Shown here: positions 1 through 7,258 of the stretch, piece after piece
Layout of the letters: each line of letters begins with the position of its first letter
How positions within the stretch are numbered: the stretch's first letter is position 1
Assembly: GCF_029603155.1 (NCBI RefSeq)
Contig: NZ_JAPMUA010000002.1
Location: 558,001 to 622,000, forward strand
Source of the DNA: Galbibacter pacificus
GTDB taxonomy: Bacteria > Bacteroidota > Bacteroidia > Flavobacteriales > Flavobacteriaceae
Direction: 5' to 3'
Length of the DNA stretch: 64,000 nt
Made by a program: the position numbers and the translations under genes
The notes under the pieces: model-generated
What the model saw: the letters and a program-made list of their open reading frames with translations, nothing else
Told to the model about the DNA's origin: nothing
Databases searched by the model: none

Positions 1-49
1 ATACCCATCATTTAAAAAAGTGTTTTACTTTTGAAAAAAATAAAATTAT

Positions 50-1147
50 ATGATTACCACCGATCAGGTAAAAAATCTTGCTGAACGTACCGCCGATCTT
101 AAAAAGTATCTCGACATTGAGCAAAAACTCATTGAAATACAAAATGAAGAAGAAAAAACCTTTGCCCCCGATTTTTGGGACAATCCAAAAGAGGCCGAGG
201 TAATCATGAAAGAACTGCGGACCCAAAAAAAATGGGTGGAAGATTACAACAAGGCTAATACTTTAATAGCCGACCTGGAAGTTTTATTTGAATTTTACAA
301 AGAAGGCGAAGCCACCGAAGAAGACATTGTTACACAATACGAAAAAGCAGCGGTCCTTATTGAAGCCATGGAATTTAAGAACATGCTCTCTGAAGAAGGC
401 GATAACATGAGTGCCGTATTGCAAATAACCGCAGGTGCGGGCGGTACCGAAAGTTGCGATTGGGCCTCGATGCTTATGCGCATGTATCTTATGTGGGGCG
501 AAAAGCACGGCTATAAAATTAAGGAACTCAACCATCAGGAAGGCGACGTGGCGGGCATTAAAACCGTTACATTGGAATTTGATGGCGATTTTGCCTTTGG
601 GTGGCTAAAAAGTGAAAATGGCGTGCACCGGTTGGTAAGGATTTCTCCTTTTGACAGTAATGCCAAGCGCCATACCTCATTTGCATCGGTATATGTATAT
701 CCACTGGCCGACGATTCTATTGAAATCGATATCAACCCGGCCGATATTTCATGGGACTTCGCCCGTTCCAGCGGTGCCGGCGGTCAAAATGTAAACAAAG
801 TAGAAACCAAGGCCATTCTAACGCACCATCCTACCGGAATTATCATTCATAACTCCGAAACCCGCTCTCAGCTAGAAAACAGGGAAAAAGCCATGCAGAT
901 GCTAAAATCGCAACTATACGAAATAGAACTTAAAAAAAGGCAAGCGGCAAGAGATGAAATAGAATCGTCTAAAATGAAAATTGAATGGGGATCGCAGATT
1001 AGAAACTACGTAATGCATCCCTATAAACTGGTGAAAGACGTTCGTACCAGCCACGAAACGGGCAATGTAGATAATGTTATGGATGGCGGAATAGACGAAT
1101 TCTTAAAAGCTTATTTAATGATGATGGGCCAAAAAGACGAAGCTTAA
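50..1147 (+). CDS. prfB: Peptide chain release factor 2
   Basis: Class I release factor that recognises UGA and UAA stop codons in the ribosomal A site and triggers peptidyl-tRNA hydrolysis. The 365-residue product has the catalytic GGQ loop at residues 244-246 (SSGAGGQNVNK) and the RF2 stop-codon recognition tripeptide SPF at 199-201 (RISPFDSNAKR); RF1 would have PxT there. Full length for the family. The ATG at 50 opens MITTDQVKNLAERT, matching the start of known RF2 proteins. Many bacteria autoregulate RF2 by a +1 frameshift near codon 26 (CUU UGA C). Here the equivalent place reads Tyr20-Leu21-Asp22 as TAT CTC GAC in one continuous frame, so that control is absent. The gene lies at the window edge, so its upstream neighbour is unseen. 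Confidence 0.97.
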   Translation: MITTDQVKNLAERTADLKKYLDIEQKLIEIQNEEEKTFAPDFWDNPKEAEVIMKELRTQKKWVEDYNKANTLIADLEVLFEFYKEGEATEEDIVTQYEKAAVLIEAMEFKNMLSEEGDNMSAVLQITAGAGGTESCDWASMLMRMYLMWGEKHGYKIKELNHQEGDVAGIKTVTLEFDGDFAFGWLKSENGVHRLVRISPFDSNAKRHTSFASVYVYPLADDSIEIDINPADISWDFARSSGAGGQNVNKVETKAILTHHPTGIIIHNSETRSQLENREKAMQMLKSQLYEIELKKRQAARDEIESSKMKIEWGSQIRNYVMHPYKLVKDVRTSHETGNVDNVMDGGIDEFLKAYLMMMGQKDEA

Positions 1148-1188
1148 AAAACGCCATAAACAATAACTATTCAATAATAAAAAATAAC

Positions 1189-1228
1189 ATATTCATATCC
1201 TTTGGCAAAGGGATTGATATATGAATAT
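1189..1228. promoter_or_regulatory. Nested hairpin between prfB and the ArsC-like gene
   Basis: A perfect 10-base inverted repeat (ATATTCATAT at 1189-1198, ATATGAATAT at 1219-1228) encloses a second small hairpin, CCTTTggcAAAGG at 1199-1211. No T-run follows, so it is not a classic terminator. It could be a weak terminator, an mRNA-stabilising structure or an operator for the gene that starts at 1253. Confidence 0.4.
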
Positions 1229-1252
1229 TTGTACGGAAACAAACAATAAAAA

Positions 1253-1594
1253 ATGATAAAAATATATCACAACCCCCGCTGTAGAAAATCAAGGGAAGGA
1301 CTACAGATATTGGAAGAATCGGGAAAAGATTTTGAAGTTGTAAAATACCTTGAAGAAATTCCAACAGAAAAAGAGCTCCGCAAAATAATAAATTGCCTGG
1401 GCATTAAGCCCATCAACCTTATCCGGAAAAATGAAACCATCTGGAAAGAAGAATACAAAAACAAAGTCCTTAACGATGATCAAATTATCGAGGCAATGCT
1501 AGAAAATCCCAAGCTTATTGAACGCCCAATTGTTATAAAAAACAATGTGGCCGTAATAGGGAGGCCCCCTGAAAATATTAAGGGAATTTTATGA
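1253..1594 (+). CDS. ArsC/Spx-family thioredoxin-fold protein, probable arsenate reductase
   Basis: Small 113-residue protein of the ArsC family, glutaredoxin-like proteins that reduce arsenate to arsenite via a single reactive cysteine. It keeps the active-site loop HNPRCRKS with Cys10. Three arginines, Arg58 (LIRKN), Arg91 (ERPIVI) and Arg104 (VIGRPPEN), sit where the oxyanion-binding arginines of enterobacterial ArsC (60, 94, 107) fall. Length agrees with the family (about 115). No arsenite pump, ArsR regulator or other resistance gene is adjacent, so a housekeeping redox role is equally possible. The family also contains YffB and Spx, but the complete arginine set favours an ArsC-type enzyme. 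It lies 105 bases after prfB and is probably transcribed on its own. Confidence 0.8.
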   Translation: MIKIYHNPRCRKSREGLQILEESGKDFEVVKYLEEIPTEKELRKIINCLGIKPINLIRKNETIWKEEYKNKVLNDDQIIEAMLENPKLIERPIVIKNNVAVIGRPPENIKGIL

Positions 1595-1597
1595 AAA

Positions 1598-1619
1598 GTT
1601 TAACCATTTCGGGTTAAAC
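1598..1619. terminator. Hairpin after the ArsC-like gene
   Basis: Perfect 8-base inverted repeat GTTTAACC / GGTTAAAC with a six-base loop, starting 3 bases after the stop codon. No long T-run follows, so termination is plausible but not certain; it could also be an operator for the downstream outer membrane protein gene. Confidence 0.4.
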
Positions 1620-1626
1620 CATGGTC

Positions 1627-1634
1627 TAAATTTG
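1627..1634 (+). promoter_or_regulatory. Candidate Bacteroidetes -7 element (TAAATTTG)
   Basis: Matches the TAnnTTTG -7 consensus of the Bacteroidetes housekeeping sigma factor, 46 bases before the ATG at 1681. A good -33 TTTG is not seen (only TTTCG about 17-20 bases upstream). Confidence 0.4.
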
Positions 1635-1680
1635 GCGTCTTACTTTTAAAAGTAATCAAAACTACTAATTCGCGCTTACT

Positions 1681-4203
1681 ATGAAATTTAGACACTTCTG
1701 CTTTATTGCAGCTACATTGTTTTCAGCATTTATACATGCACAAAGACCCAATGCTGAAAAACAAATTACATTAACCGGTACCGTTATCGATTCAGAAACT
1801 GGTGAACCATTGGAATATGCCACCCTTGTGCTTCAAAGCATAGATAATCCAGAGCAGGTAACCGGTGGCGTTACAGACCAAACAGGTACCTTTAGTGTTG
1901 AGGCCCCTGCCGGAAAATACAATGTTAGGGTAGAATACATCTCCTATCGCCCATACACACTTAACAACCAGAATTTAACGCAATCAAAAGATTTTGGCAC
2001 CATAAAACTTTCCTTGGACGTTGCCCAGCTTGATGCCGTAGAAGTTGTTGGGGAAAAAACAACGGTCGAAGTCCGCTTAGACAAAAAAGTATACAATATA
2101 GGTAAAGACCTTACTACAAGCGGTGCAACAGTTTCAGATGCTTTAAGCAATGTACCGTCTGTTACCGTAGATGTAGAAGGGGCCATAAGCTTGCGTGGTA
2201 ACGAGAACGTTCGTATCCTTATTAATGGTAAACCTTCGGCCCTTGCCGGGTTTGGTTCTACGGATGCTTTACGCCAATTACCTGCCGATGCCATCGAGAA
2301 AGTAGAAGTAATTACCAGTCCCTCTGCCCGGTACGATGCAGAAGGTACTGCCGGAATTTTGAACATTGTCCTTAAAAAAGAAAAAACGCTTGGTTTTAAC
2401 GGCTCTGTCAATATCAACACGGGATACCCAATTAACAGCAGGGTCAATGCCAATTTAAACTTAAGGACAAACAAATTCAACCTGTTTACAACCTTGGGGC
2501 ATTTTTATAACGAGCCTCCCGGATATGCGTATTTTGACAATACTTATTTCGACTCAAAATATAGCAGGATTACCGAAGACAGAGATATGAACCGATTGAA
2601 CAAAGGGGTAAATGCAAATATTGGGATGGAATATTTCTTGACTGATAAATCTTCAATAACAGGAAGTTTTTTTACGCGCTTTTCTGATGAACAAGACGGT
2701 ACCGAAAACAATACCACCCGCTATATAGATACCGATATTGACAGTAGGACTTTGCGTAGGGAAATTGAAAACGAAGACGATAATACATATCAATACTCAT
2801 TAAACTACACAAATAATTTTAATGATGAAGGCCATAAACTAACGGCCGATTTTCAATATTCAACAGATAAAGAAGATGTTAATACCGATATTGACGAAAA
2901 TCAGTACTATCCAGATGATGAACTTATCAACTTAGAAAAGGTAACAGAAGTTGAAAAAGAAAACGAGTACCTTCTTCAGGCCGATTATGTTCTACCAATG
3001 GGAGATGCACAATTTGAAGCCGGTTACCGTGGTAATTTCGAAAAAAACACAAACGATTATCAATTAGATACTTACAACTTTTCCAGCGGAGAATTTGAAA
3101 CCAACTACAATCTTTCAAATAAATTTACATACGAGCAAAATGTAAATGCTGTTTATTCGCAATACGGAAATAAACTGGGCAAAAAGTTTTCTTTCTTATT
3201 GGGCTTAAGGTTGGAAAACACCCGATTAAAAGGAAAGGTCGATTCTGAATTAGACGACGAGCAGCTCATCGATACTTTAGGATTTGATTTTGATCCCGAT
3301 TTTGACAAAAATTACTTAGGCCTCTTCCCTACCGTAAACCTAACATATGAAATTAAGGAAAACGAAAATATAACTTTAGGATATAACAGAAGGATAAACC
3401 GCCCGCGTGGCTGGTTTGTAAACCCATTTCCTTCCAGGTCGAGCCGGGCCAATATTTTTCAGGGGAATCCAGATCTAGAACCTGCCTTTTCTGATGCTTT
3501 CGACCTTGGGTATTTAAAAAGATGGGAAAAACTCACCTTGACATCTTCAATTTATTACCAAAGGGAAACCGATGCCTTCGAAAGGGTCCAAACAGAAACG
3601 GGCCAACAAACATCCGACGGAATAGATATTATAAGGACCATCCCCATAAATCTTTCTACCAATCAAAGGTTTGGCGGCGAGGTCGGGGTTATGTACAATG
3701 CCATTAAGTGGTTGCAGTTTAACGGAAGTTTTAATTTCTTTAAGTTCAATACCGACGGGGAATACCAAGGCGTAGACTATGGAACCGAAAGCACCAGCTG
3801 GTTTTCCCGCTTGAGTGCAAAAGTAGACCTTCCGTCAAGTATAGACTGGCAAACCAATGGTTTTTATATGGGGCCAAGGCAAAATTCGCAAACAAAGTCA
3901 GACGGGATGATGTCTATCGACATGGCGCTTAGCAAGGATATTATGGGCGATAACGCTACGGTTTCCTTAAATGTAAGCGACTTGCTCAACAGCAGGAAAA
4001 GAAGGTCTTATACAGAATCTTACGACGATATGGGGAATCTTTCTTTTACTTCCGATAGTGAATTTCAATGGAGACAAAGACAATTTACAGTTTCGTTTAT
4101 ATACCGTTTCAACCAACCCAAAAACCAACGTGGAAACCGTGGTAACAGAAATGGTGGTGGCAATAATGGCGGAGATGAAGGCGGAGGGGAATTTGAAGGA
4201 TAA
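1681..4203 (+). CDS. Outer membrane beta-barrel protein of the TonB-dependent receptor superfamily
   Basis: 840-residue outer membrane protein. Residues 1-20 form a signal peptide ending at FIHAQ. Residues about 29-115 are a carboxypeptidase-regulatory-like Ig fold (LTGTVIDSETGEPLEYATL), followed at about 120-235 by a plug-like domain (SGATVSDALSNVPSVTVD, LRGNENVRILINGKPSAL). The rest is a 22-strand-type barrel of the OMP_b-brl_3 kind, ending at QFTVSFIYRF. No TonB box is visible. After the last strand comes an unusual tail of about 28 residues rich in Gly and Asn (RGNRGNRNGGGNNGG), a feature I have seen described for relatives but whose role is unknown. No SusD partner is adjacent, so substrate is unknown and it need not be a nutrient receptor. 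It ends in a strong bidirectional terminator. Confidence 0.85.
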   Translation: MKFRHFCFIAATLFSAFIHAQRPNAEKQITLTGTVIDSETGEPLEYATLVLQSIDNPEQVTGGVTDQTGTFSVEAPAGKYNVRVEYISYRPYTLNNQNLTQSKDFGTIKLSLDVAQLDAVEVVGEKTTVEVRLDKKVYNIGKDLTTSGATVSDALSNVPSVTVDVEGAISLRGNENVRILINGKPSALAGFGSTDALRQLPADAIEKVEVITSPSARYDAEGTAGILNIVLKKEKTLGFNGSVNINTGYPINSRVNANLNLRTNKFNLFTTLGHFYNEPPGYAYFDNTYFDSKYSRITEDRDMNRLNKGVNANIGMEYFLTDKSSITGSFFTRFSDEQDGTENNTTRYIDTDIDSRTLRREIENEDDNTYQYSLNYTNNFNDEGHKLTADFQYSTDKEDVNTDIDENQYYPDDELINLEKVTEVEKENEYLLQADYVLPMGDAQFEAGYRGNFEKNTNDYQLDTYNFSSGEFETNYNLSNKFTYEQNVNAVYSQYGNKLGKKFSFLLGLRLENTRLKGKVDSELDDEQLIDTLGFDFDPDFDKNYLGLFPTVNLTYEIKENENITLGYNRRINRPRGWFVNPFPSRSSRANIFQGNPDLEPAFSDAFDLGYLKRWEKLTLTSSIYYQRETDAFERVQTETGQQTSDGIDIIRTIPINLSTNQRFGGEVGVMYNAIKWLQFNGSFNFFKFNTDGEYQGVDYGTESTSWFSRLSAKVDLPSSIDWQTNGFYMGPRQNSQTKSDGMMSIDMALSKDIMGDNATVSLNVSDLLNSRKRRSYTESYDDMGNLSFTSDSEFQWRQRQFTVSFIYRFNQPKNQRGNRGNRNGGGNNGGDEGGGEFEG

Positions 4204-4221
4204 AAACCCGAAAACAGAGAT

Positions 4222-4256
4222 AAAAAAAAAGAAGCCAATTGGCTTCTTTTTTTATT
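4222..4256. terminator. Bidirectional rho-independent terminator
   Basis: Perfect palindrome GAAGCCAATTGGCTTC (4231-4246) flanked by an A-run on the left and a T-run on the right, so it can work on both strands. It separates the convergent outer membrane protein gene and the small membrane protein gene. Confidence 0.85.
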
Positions 4257-4425
4257 TTTCTGATTTTGCTCTTTTGGCTTCTCTTTTTTCCTTAATCAAT
4301 TCGATGATCGAGCCACCCAACCAATAAGGAATTACAAAGGTTAATAGAAATATCATCAACCAAAATCCTATGGTTAGGACGGTCATGATTGCTAAAAAGC
4401 CAAGATATTGGTCAAATTCAAACAT
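4252..4425 (-). CDS. Small hydrophobic membrane protein of unknown function
   Basis: 57-residue protein starting MFEFDQYLGFLAIM. Residues about 7-37 form one long or two short hydrophobic segments, followed by a charged tail (IKEKREAKRAKSEK) likely to sit in the cytoplasm by the positive-inside rule. The ATG at 4425 is chosen over a TTG 63 bases upstream because the longer N-terminus adds nothing recognisable. The convergent position on a shared bidirectional terminator, whose stem lies inside its last bases, supports it being a real transcribed gene. No family recognised. Confidence 0.55.
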   Translation of the reverse strand: MFEFDQYLGFLAIMTVLTIGFWLMIFLLTFVIPYWLGGSIIELIKEKREAKRAKSEK

Positions 4426-4611
4426 AGTTTCCGGAAATTTTTCTGAATTCGCCTCAAAGATAAGCACAATTCTTAAGTTTTCGACCAATAAATTAAATTA
4501 TTTATTTATGCCTCTATTTATAAAATCCCATTATAATTGCTATTTTTATATATGAATTAAATTCATAGAAGAATTTTAATCACATATAAACCAACCTTAA
4601 AATTATCACTT

Positions 4612-5061
4612 ATGAAAAAATTATTCTTAATCGGCATTCTATTAAGCTTTATAACGGTAAACGCCCAAGACGACCAAGATTATGCCGACTTGTTAAAATC
4701 GACCGCAAAAGTTGAAGTCAAGTCGTTTATCTACGACGAACTTGAGCTTACCGAAACCGAAGAAAATGCATTCAACCCCGTATTTGATAAATATCTTGAA
4801 GAAAGCGGGAAAATTTCCGTGGAAAAAGCTGCATTATTCGATTCTTATGCAGACAACATGGACAATTATTCATCCGACCAAATAAATACACTCAACAAAG
4901 ACGTGTTAAAAACTGATTTACAAAAAGTAAAAACCGACAAAAAATATTACAATAAGTTTGTTAAGGCCATTGGGGTTGAAAAAACCACTCAATTCTTTTT
5001 CCTAAAAAAGTATCTGGACAACATAGTAGAAGGGGCTAAACTGGATTTTTTGGCAGAATAG
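4612..5061 (+). CDS. Secreted or periplasmic protein of unknown function
   Basis: 149-residue protein with a clear signal peptide (MKKLFLIGILLSFITVNAQ) and no lipobox cysteine. The mature part is about 130 residues, highly charged, mostly predicted helix, with repeated acidic-lysine patterns (LTETEENAFNPVFDKYLEE). The size, helical nature and helix pattern resemble the LTxxQ/Spy-like periplasmic proteins of Bacteroidetes, but the diagnostic LTxxQ motif is not clean, so this is only an analogy. Stands alone, 104 bases before fumC and in the same direction. Confidence 0.7.
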   Translation: MKKLFLIGILLSFITVNAQDDQDYADLLKSTAKVEVKSFIYDELELTETEENAFNPVFDKYLEESGKISVEKAALFDSYADNMDNYSSDQINTLNKDVLKTDLQKVKTDKKYYNKFVKAIGVEKTTQFFFLKKYLDNIVEGAKLDFLAE

Positions 5062-5130
5062 CTTCCCAAAATATTTCATTCAAAATATAAGGTCCACCAT
5101 TAAATATAGAATAATAAACAAATAAAAATG

Positions 5131-5138
5131 TAAATTTG
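5131..5138 (+). promoter_or_regulatory. Candidate -7 element (TAAATTTG) of fumC
   Basis: Exact TAnnTTTG match 26 bases before the fumC ATG. No matching -33 TTTG at the usual 19-21 base distance. Confidence 0.45.
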
Positions 5139-5164
5139 TACATCAAAAAAAGTTTATTAAATCT

Positions 5165-6562
5165 ATGGATTTTAGAATAGAGAAAGATACTATGGGGGAA
5201 GTTCAGGTTCCTTCAAACAAACTATGGGGTGCACAAACAGAGCGTTCCAGAAATAATTTTAAAATAGGTACGCCGGCATCCATGCCAATAGAAATTGTGC
5301 ATGGTTTTGCATATTTAAAAAAGGCCGCAGCATATACCAATTGCGAATTGGGCGTTTTACCCATTGATAAAAGGGACATGATTGCCCAAGTGTGCGACGA
5401 AATTCTTGAAGGCAAGCACGACGACCAGTTTCCATTGGTTATTTGGCAAACGGGATCGGGCACGCAGAGCAATATGAATGTGAATGAAGTTATTGCTAAC
5501 CGTGCACACCAATTGGCAGGCAAAAAAATTGGCGAAGGCGAAAAAACACTTCAGCCAAACGATGATGTCAACAAGTCGCAATCTTCCAACGATACCTTTC
5601 CAACAGGAATGCATATAGCCGCCTACAAAATGGTAGTAGAAAATACCATTCCAGGGGTTACACAACTTAGAAATACCTTAAAAAAGAAATCTGCAGAATT
5701 TAAAGAAGTAGTAAAAATAGGGAGAACACACCTTATGGATGCTACGCCCCTAACATTGGGGCAAGAGTTTTCAGGTTATGTTTCTCAACTGGATCACGGG
5801 TTAAAAGCCCTTAATAATACTTTAGAACATTTATCTGAACTGGCATTGGGCGGTACAGCCGTTGGAACTGGTTTAAATACCCCGAAAGGGTATGCAAAAC
5901 GTGTAGCCGAATTTATTGCTAAATTTACGGAACACCCTTTTAAATCGGCAGACAATAAATTTGAAGCCTTGGCCGCACATGATGCTTTGGTGGAAACACA
6001 CGGTGCCCTAAAGCAATTGGCGGTTTCATTGAATAAAATTGCCAATGATATCAGGTTAATGGCTTCGGGACCAAGAAGCGGTATTGGCGAAATTATAATC
6101 CCGGCCAATGAGCCCGGAAGCTCGATCATGCCCGGAAAAGTAAATCCGACCCAATGCGAAGCCTTGACCATGGTCTGCGCACAAGTAATGGGTAACGACG
6201 TAGCCATAAGCGTTGGCGGAACTCAAGGTCATTACGAACTTAACGTATTTAAACCAATGATGGCCGCAAACCTTTTGCAATCGGCAAGGCTTATCGGCGA
6301 TGCATGTATAAGCTTTGAAGAACATTGTGCCAACGGAATAGAACCCAATACCAAACGCATTAACGAGCTGGTAAACAATTCATTAATGCTTGTAACGGCC
6401 TTAAATACCAAAATAGGATATTATAAGGCTGCCGAAATTGCAAACAAAGCTCATGAAGAAGGGACTACTTTAAAAGAAGCTGCATTGGCCTTAAAGTATG
6501 TTAGCAACGAAGAATTTGATGAATGGGTTAAACCCGAAGATATGGTCGGTGGCCTAAAATAG
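5165..6562 (+). CDS. fumC: Fumarate hydratase class II
   Basis: Iron-independent fumarase of the TCA cycle, interconverting fumarate and L-malate as a cytoplasmic tetramer. 465 residues, normal for the family. The superfamily signature GSSIMPGKVNP lies near residues 318-328 and carries the catalytic serine; GRTHLMDATP near 186-195 carries the active-site histidine. The stretch after the signature reads NPTQCEALTMVCAQVMGND, the fumarase form rather than the aspartase form. Closely followed by its own terminator, so monocistronic. With the aconitase at 13.5 kb it is one of two TCA-cycle genes in the window, but they are unlinked transcriptionally. Confidence 0.97.
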   Translation: MDFRIEKDTMGEVQVPSNKLWGAQTERSRNNFKIGTPASMPIEIVHGFAYLKKAAAYTNCELGVLPIDKRDMIAQVCDEILEGKHDDQFPLVIWQTGSGTQSNMNVNEVIANRAHQLAGKKIGEGEKTLQPNDDVNKSQSSNDTFPTGMHIAAYKMVVENTIPGVTQLRNTLKKKSAEFKEVVKIGRTHLMDATPLTLGQEFSGYVSQLDHGLKALNNTLEHLSELALGGTAVGTGLNTPKGYAKRVAEFIAKFTEHPFKSADNKFEALAAHDALVETHGALKQLAVSLNKIANDIRLMASGPRSGIGEIIIPANEPGSSIMPGKVNPTQCEALTMVCAQVMGNDVAISVGGTQGHYELNVFKPMMAANLLQSARLIGDACISFEEHCANGIEPNTKRINELVNNSLMLVTALNTKIGYYKAAEIANKAHEEGTTLKEAALALKYVSNEEFDEWVKPEDMVGGLK

Positions 6563-6588
6563 GCCTATTCCAGTTGTATAAAATAAGA

Positions 6589-6624
6589 AAAGCTGTTTGA
6601 AATTACTTTCATGCAGCTTTTTTT
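6589..6624 (+). terminator. Rho-independent terminator of fumC
   Basis: Stem AAAGCTG / CAGCTTT with an inner stem TGAAA / TTTCA, then a run of T (CAGCTTTTTTT). Begins 27 bases after the fumC stop. Confidence 0.8.
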
Positions 6625-6682
6625 ATTAATTTCATTTTAAATTCTTTAAACACAGAAGTAGCAATCCAAACAATATTCAACA

Positions 6683-7159
6683 ATGAAGTATTCAGGAAAA
6701 ATCATATTAATTTTAAGCATTTTAGCATTTACAGCTTGTAAAAAAGAACCCAAAAAAGAAGAAATAAGGGAATTAGAACAAATTTCTACAGATGAAATTA
6801 TTGATAACCTTCCAGAAGTTACTTGCTATTTGTATGTAAAAGGGAAAGACTCCATCCAAATGATGTTAGAGCAGGAAAACGATTCTATTACCGGGACTTT
6901 GGCCTATAAGTTTTATGAAAAAGATAAAAGTCATGGCACATTATCCGGAAAAATTAACGGTGATATTTTAAAAGCAGATTATAATTTTATGGCTGAAGGA
7001 ACTACTTCCATTCGGGAAGTCATTTTTATGAAAAAGGGAAATTCTTATGTTCCGGGGTACGGTGAAACACTTGAGAAAAATGGAAAATTTATTTTTAAGG
7101 AAAATTCCAAAATAAACTTTATGGACGAACAAGCACTTAAGAAAGTGGATTGCGATTAA
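6683..7159 (+). CDS. Lipoprotein of unknown function
   Basis: 158 residues with a type II signal peptide (MKYSGKIILILSILAFTAC) and lipobox FTAC, so Cys19 is the lipidated first residue. The mature protein is lysine and glutamate rich at first, then shows alternating beta-strand patterns (DSITGTLAYKFYEKDKSHGTLSGKINGD) suggesting a small beta-sandwich or barrel. I recognise no named family. It is the last gene before the IS element at 7259. Confidence 0.75.
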   Translation: MKYSGKIILILSILAFTACKKEPKKEEIRELEQISTDEIIDNLPEVTCYLYVKGKDSIQMMLEQENDSITGTLAYKFYEKDKSHGTLSGKINGDILKADYNFMAEGTTSIREVIFMKKGNSYVPGYGETLEKNGKFIFKENSKINFMDEQALKKVDCD

Positions 7160-7258
7160 AAAATTATTTCTTGGAACCGGCTATTCCCAAGGCTACACCG
7201 TTGAGGAATTTTAAGATTAAAAGGAGCCAATAATCCTTATAAAAACAATATAACATTT
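7160..7258 (-). pseudogene. Possible C-terminal remnant of a membrane protein abutting the IS
   Basis: On the minus strand from the IS left end, an open stretch encodes a hydrophobic tail YKDYWLLLILKFLNGVALG followed by IAGSKK and a TAA at about 7161. It looks like the last transmembrane segment of a protein whose upstream part has been lost at the IS junction. Too short to assign, and chance cannot be ruled out. Confidence 0.25.

Noticed and set aside
1681..4203. SusC/SusD glycan uptake locus
   Set aside because: There is no SusD partner and the barrel is of the OMP_b-brl_3 kind without a SusC signature.
4058..4327. Plus-strand frame overlapping the end of the outer membrane protein
   Set aside because: It crosses the bidirectional terminator and has no conserved features.
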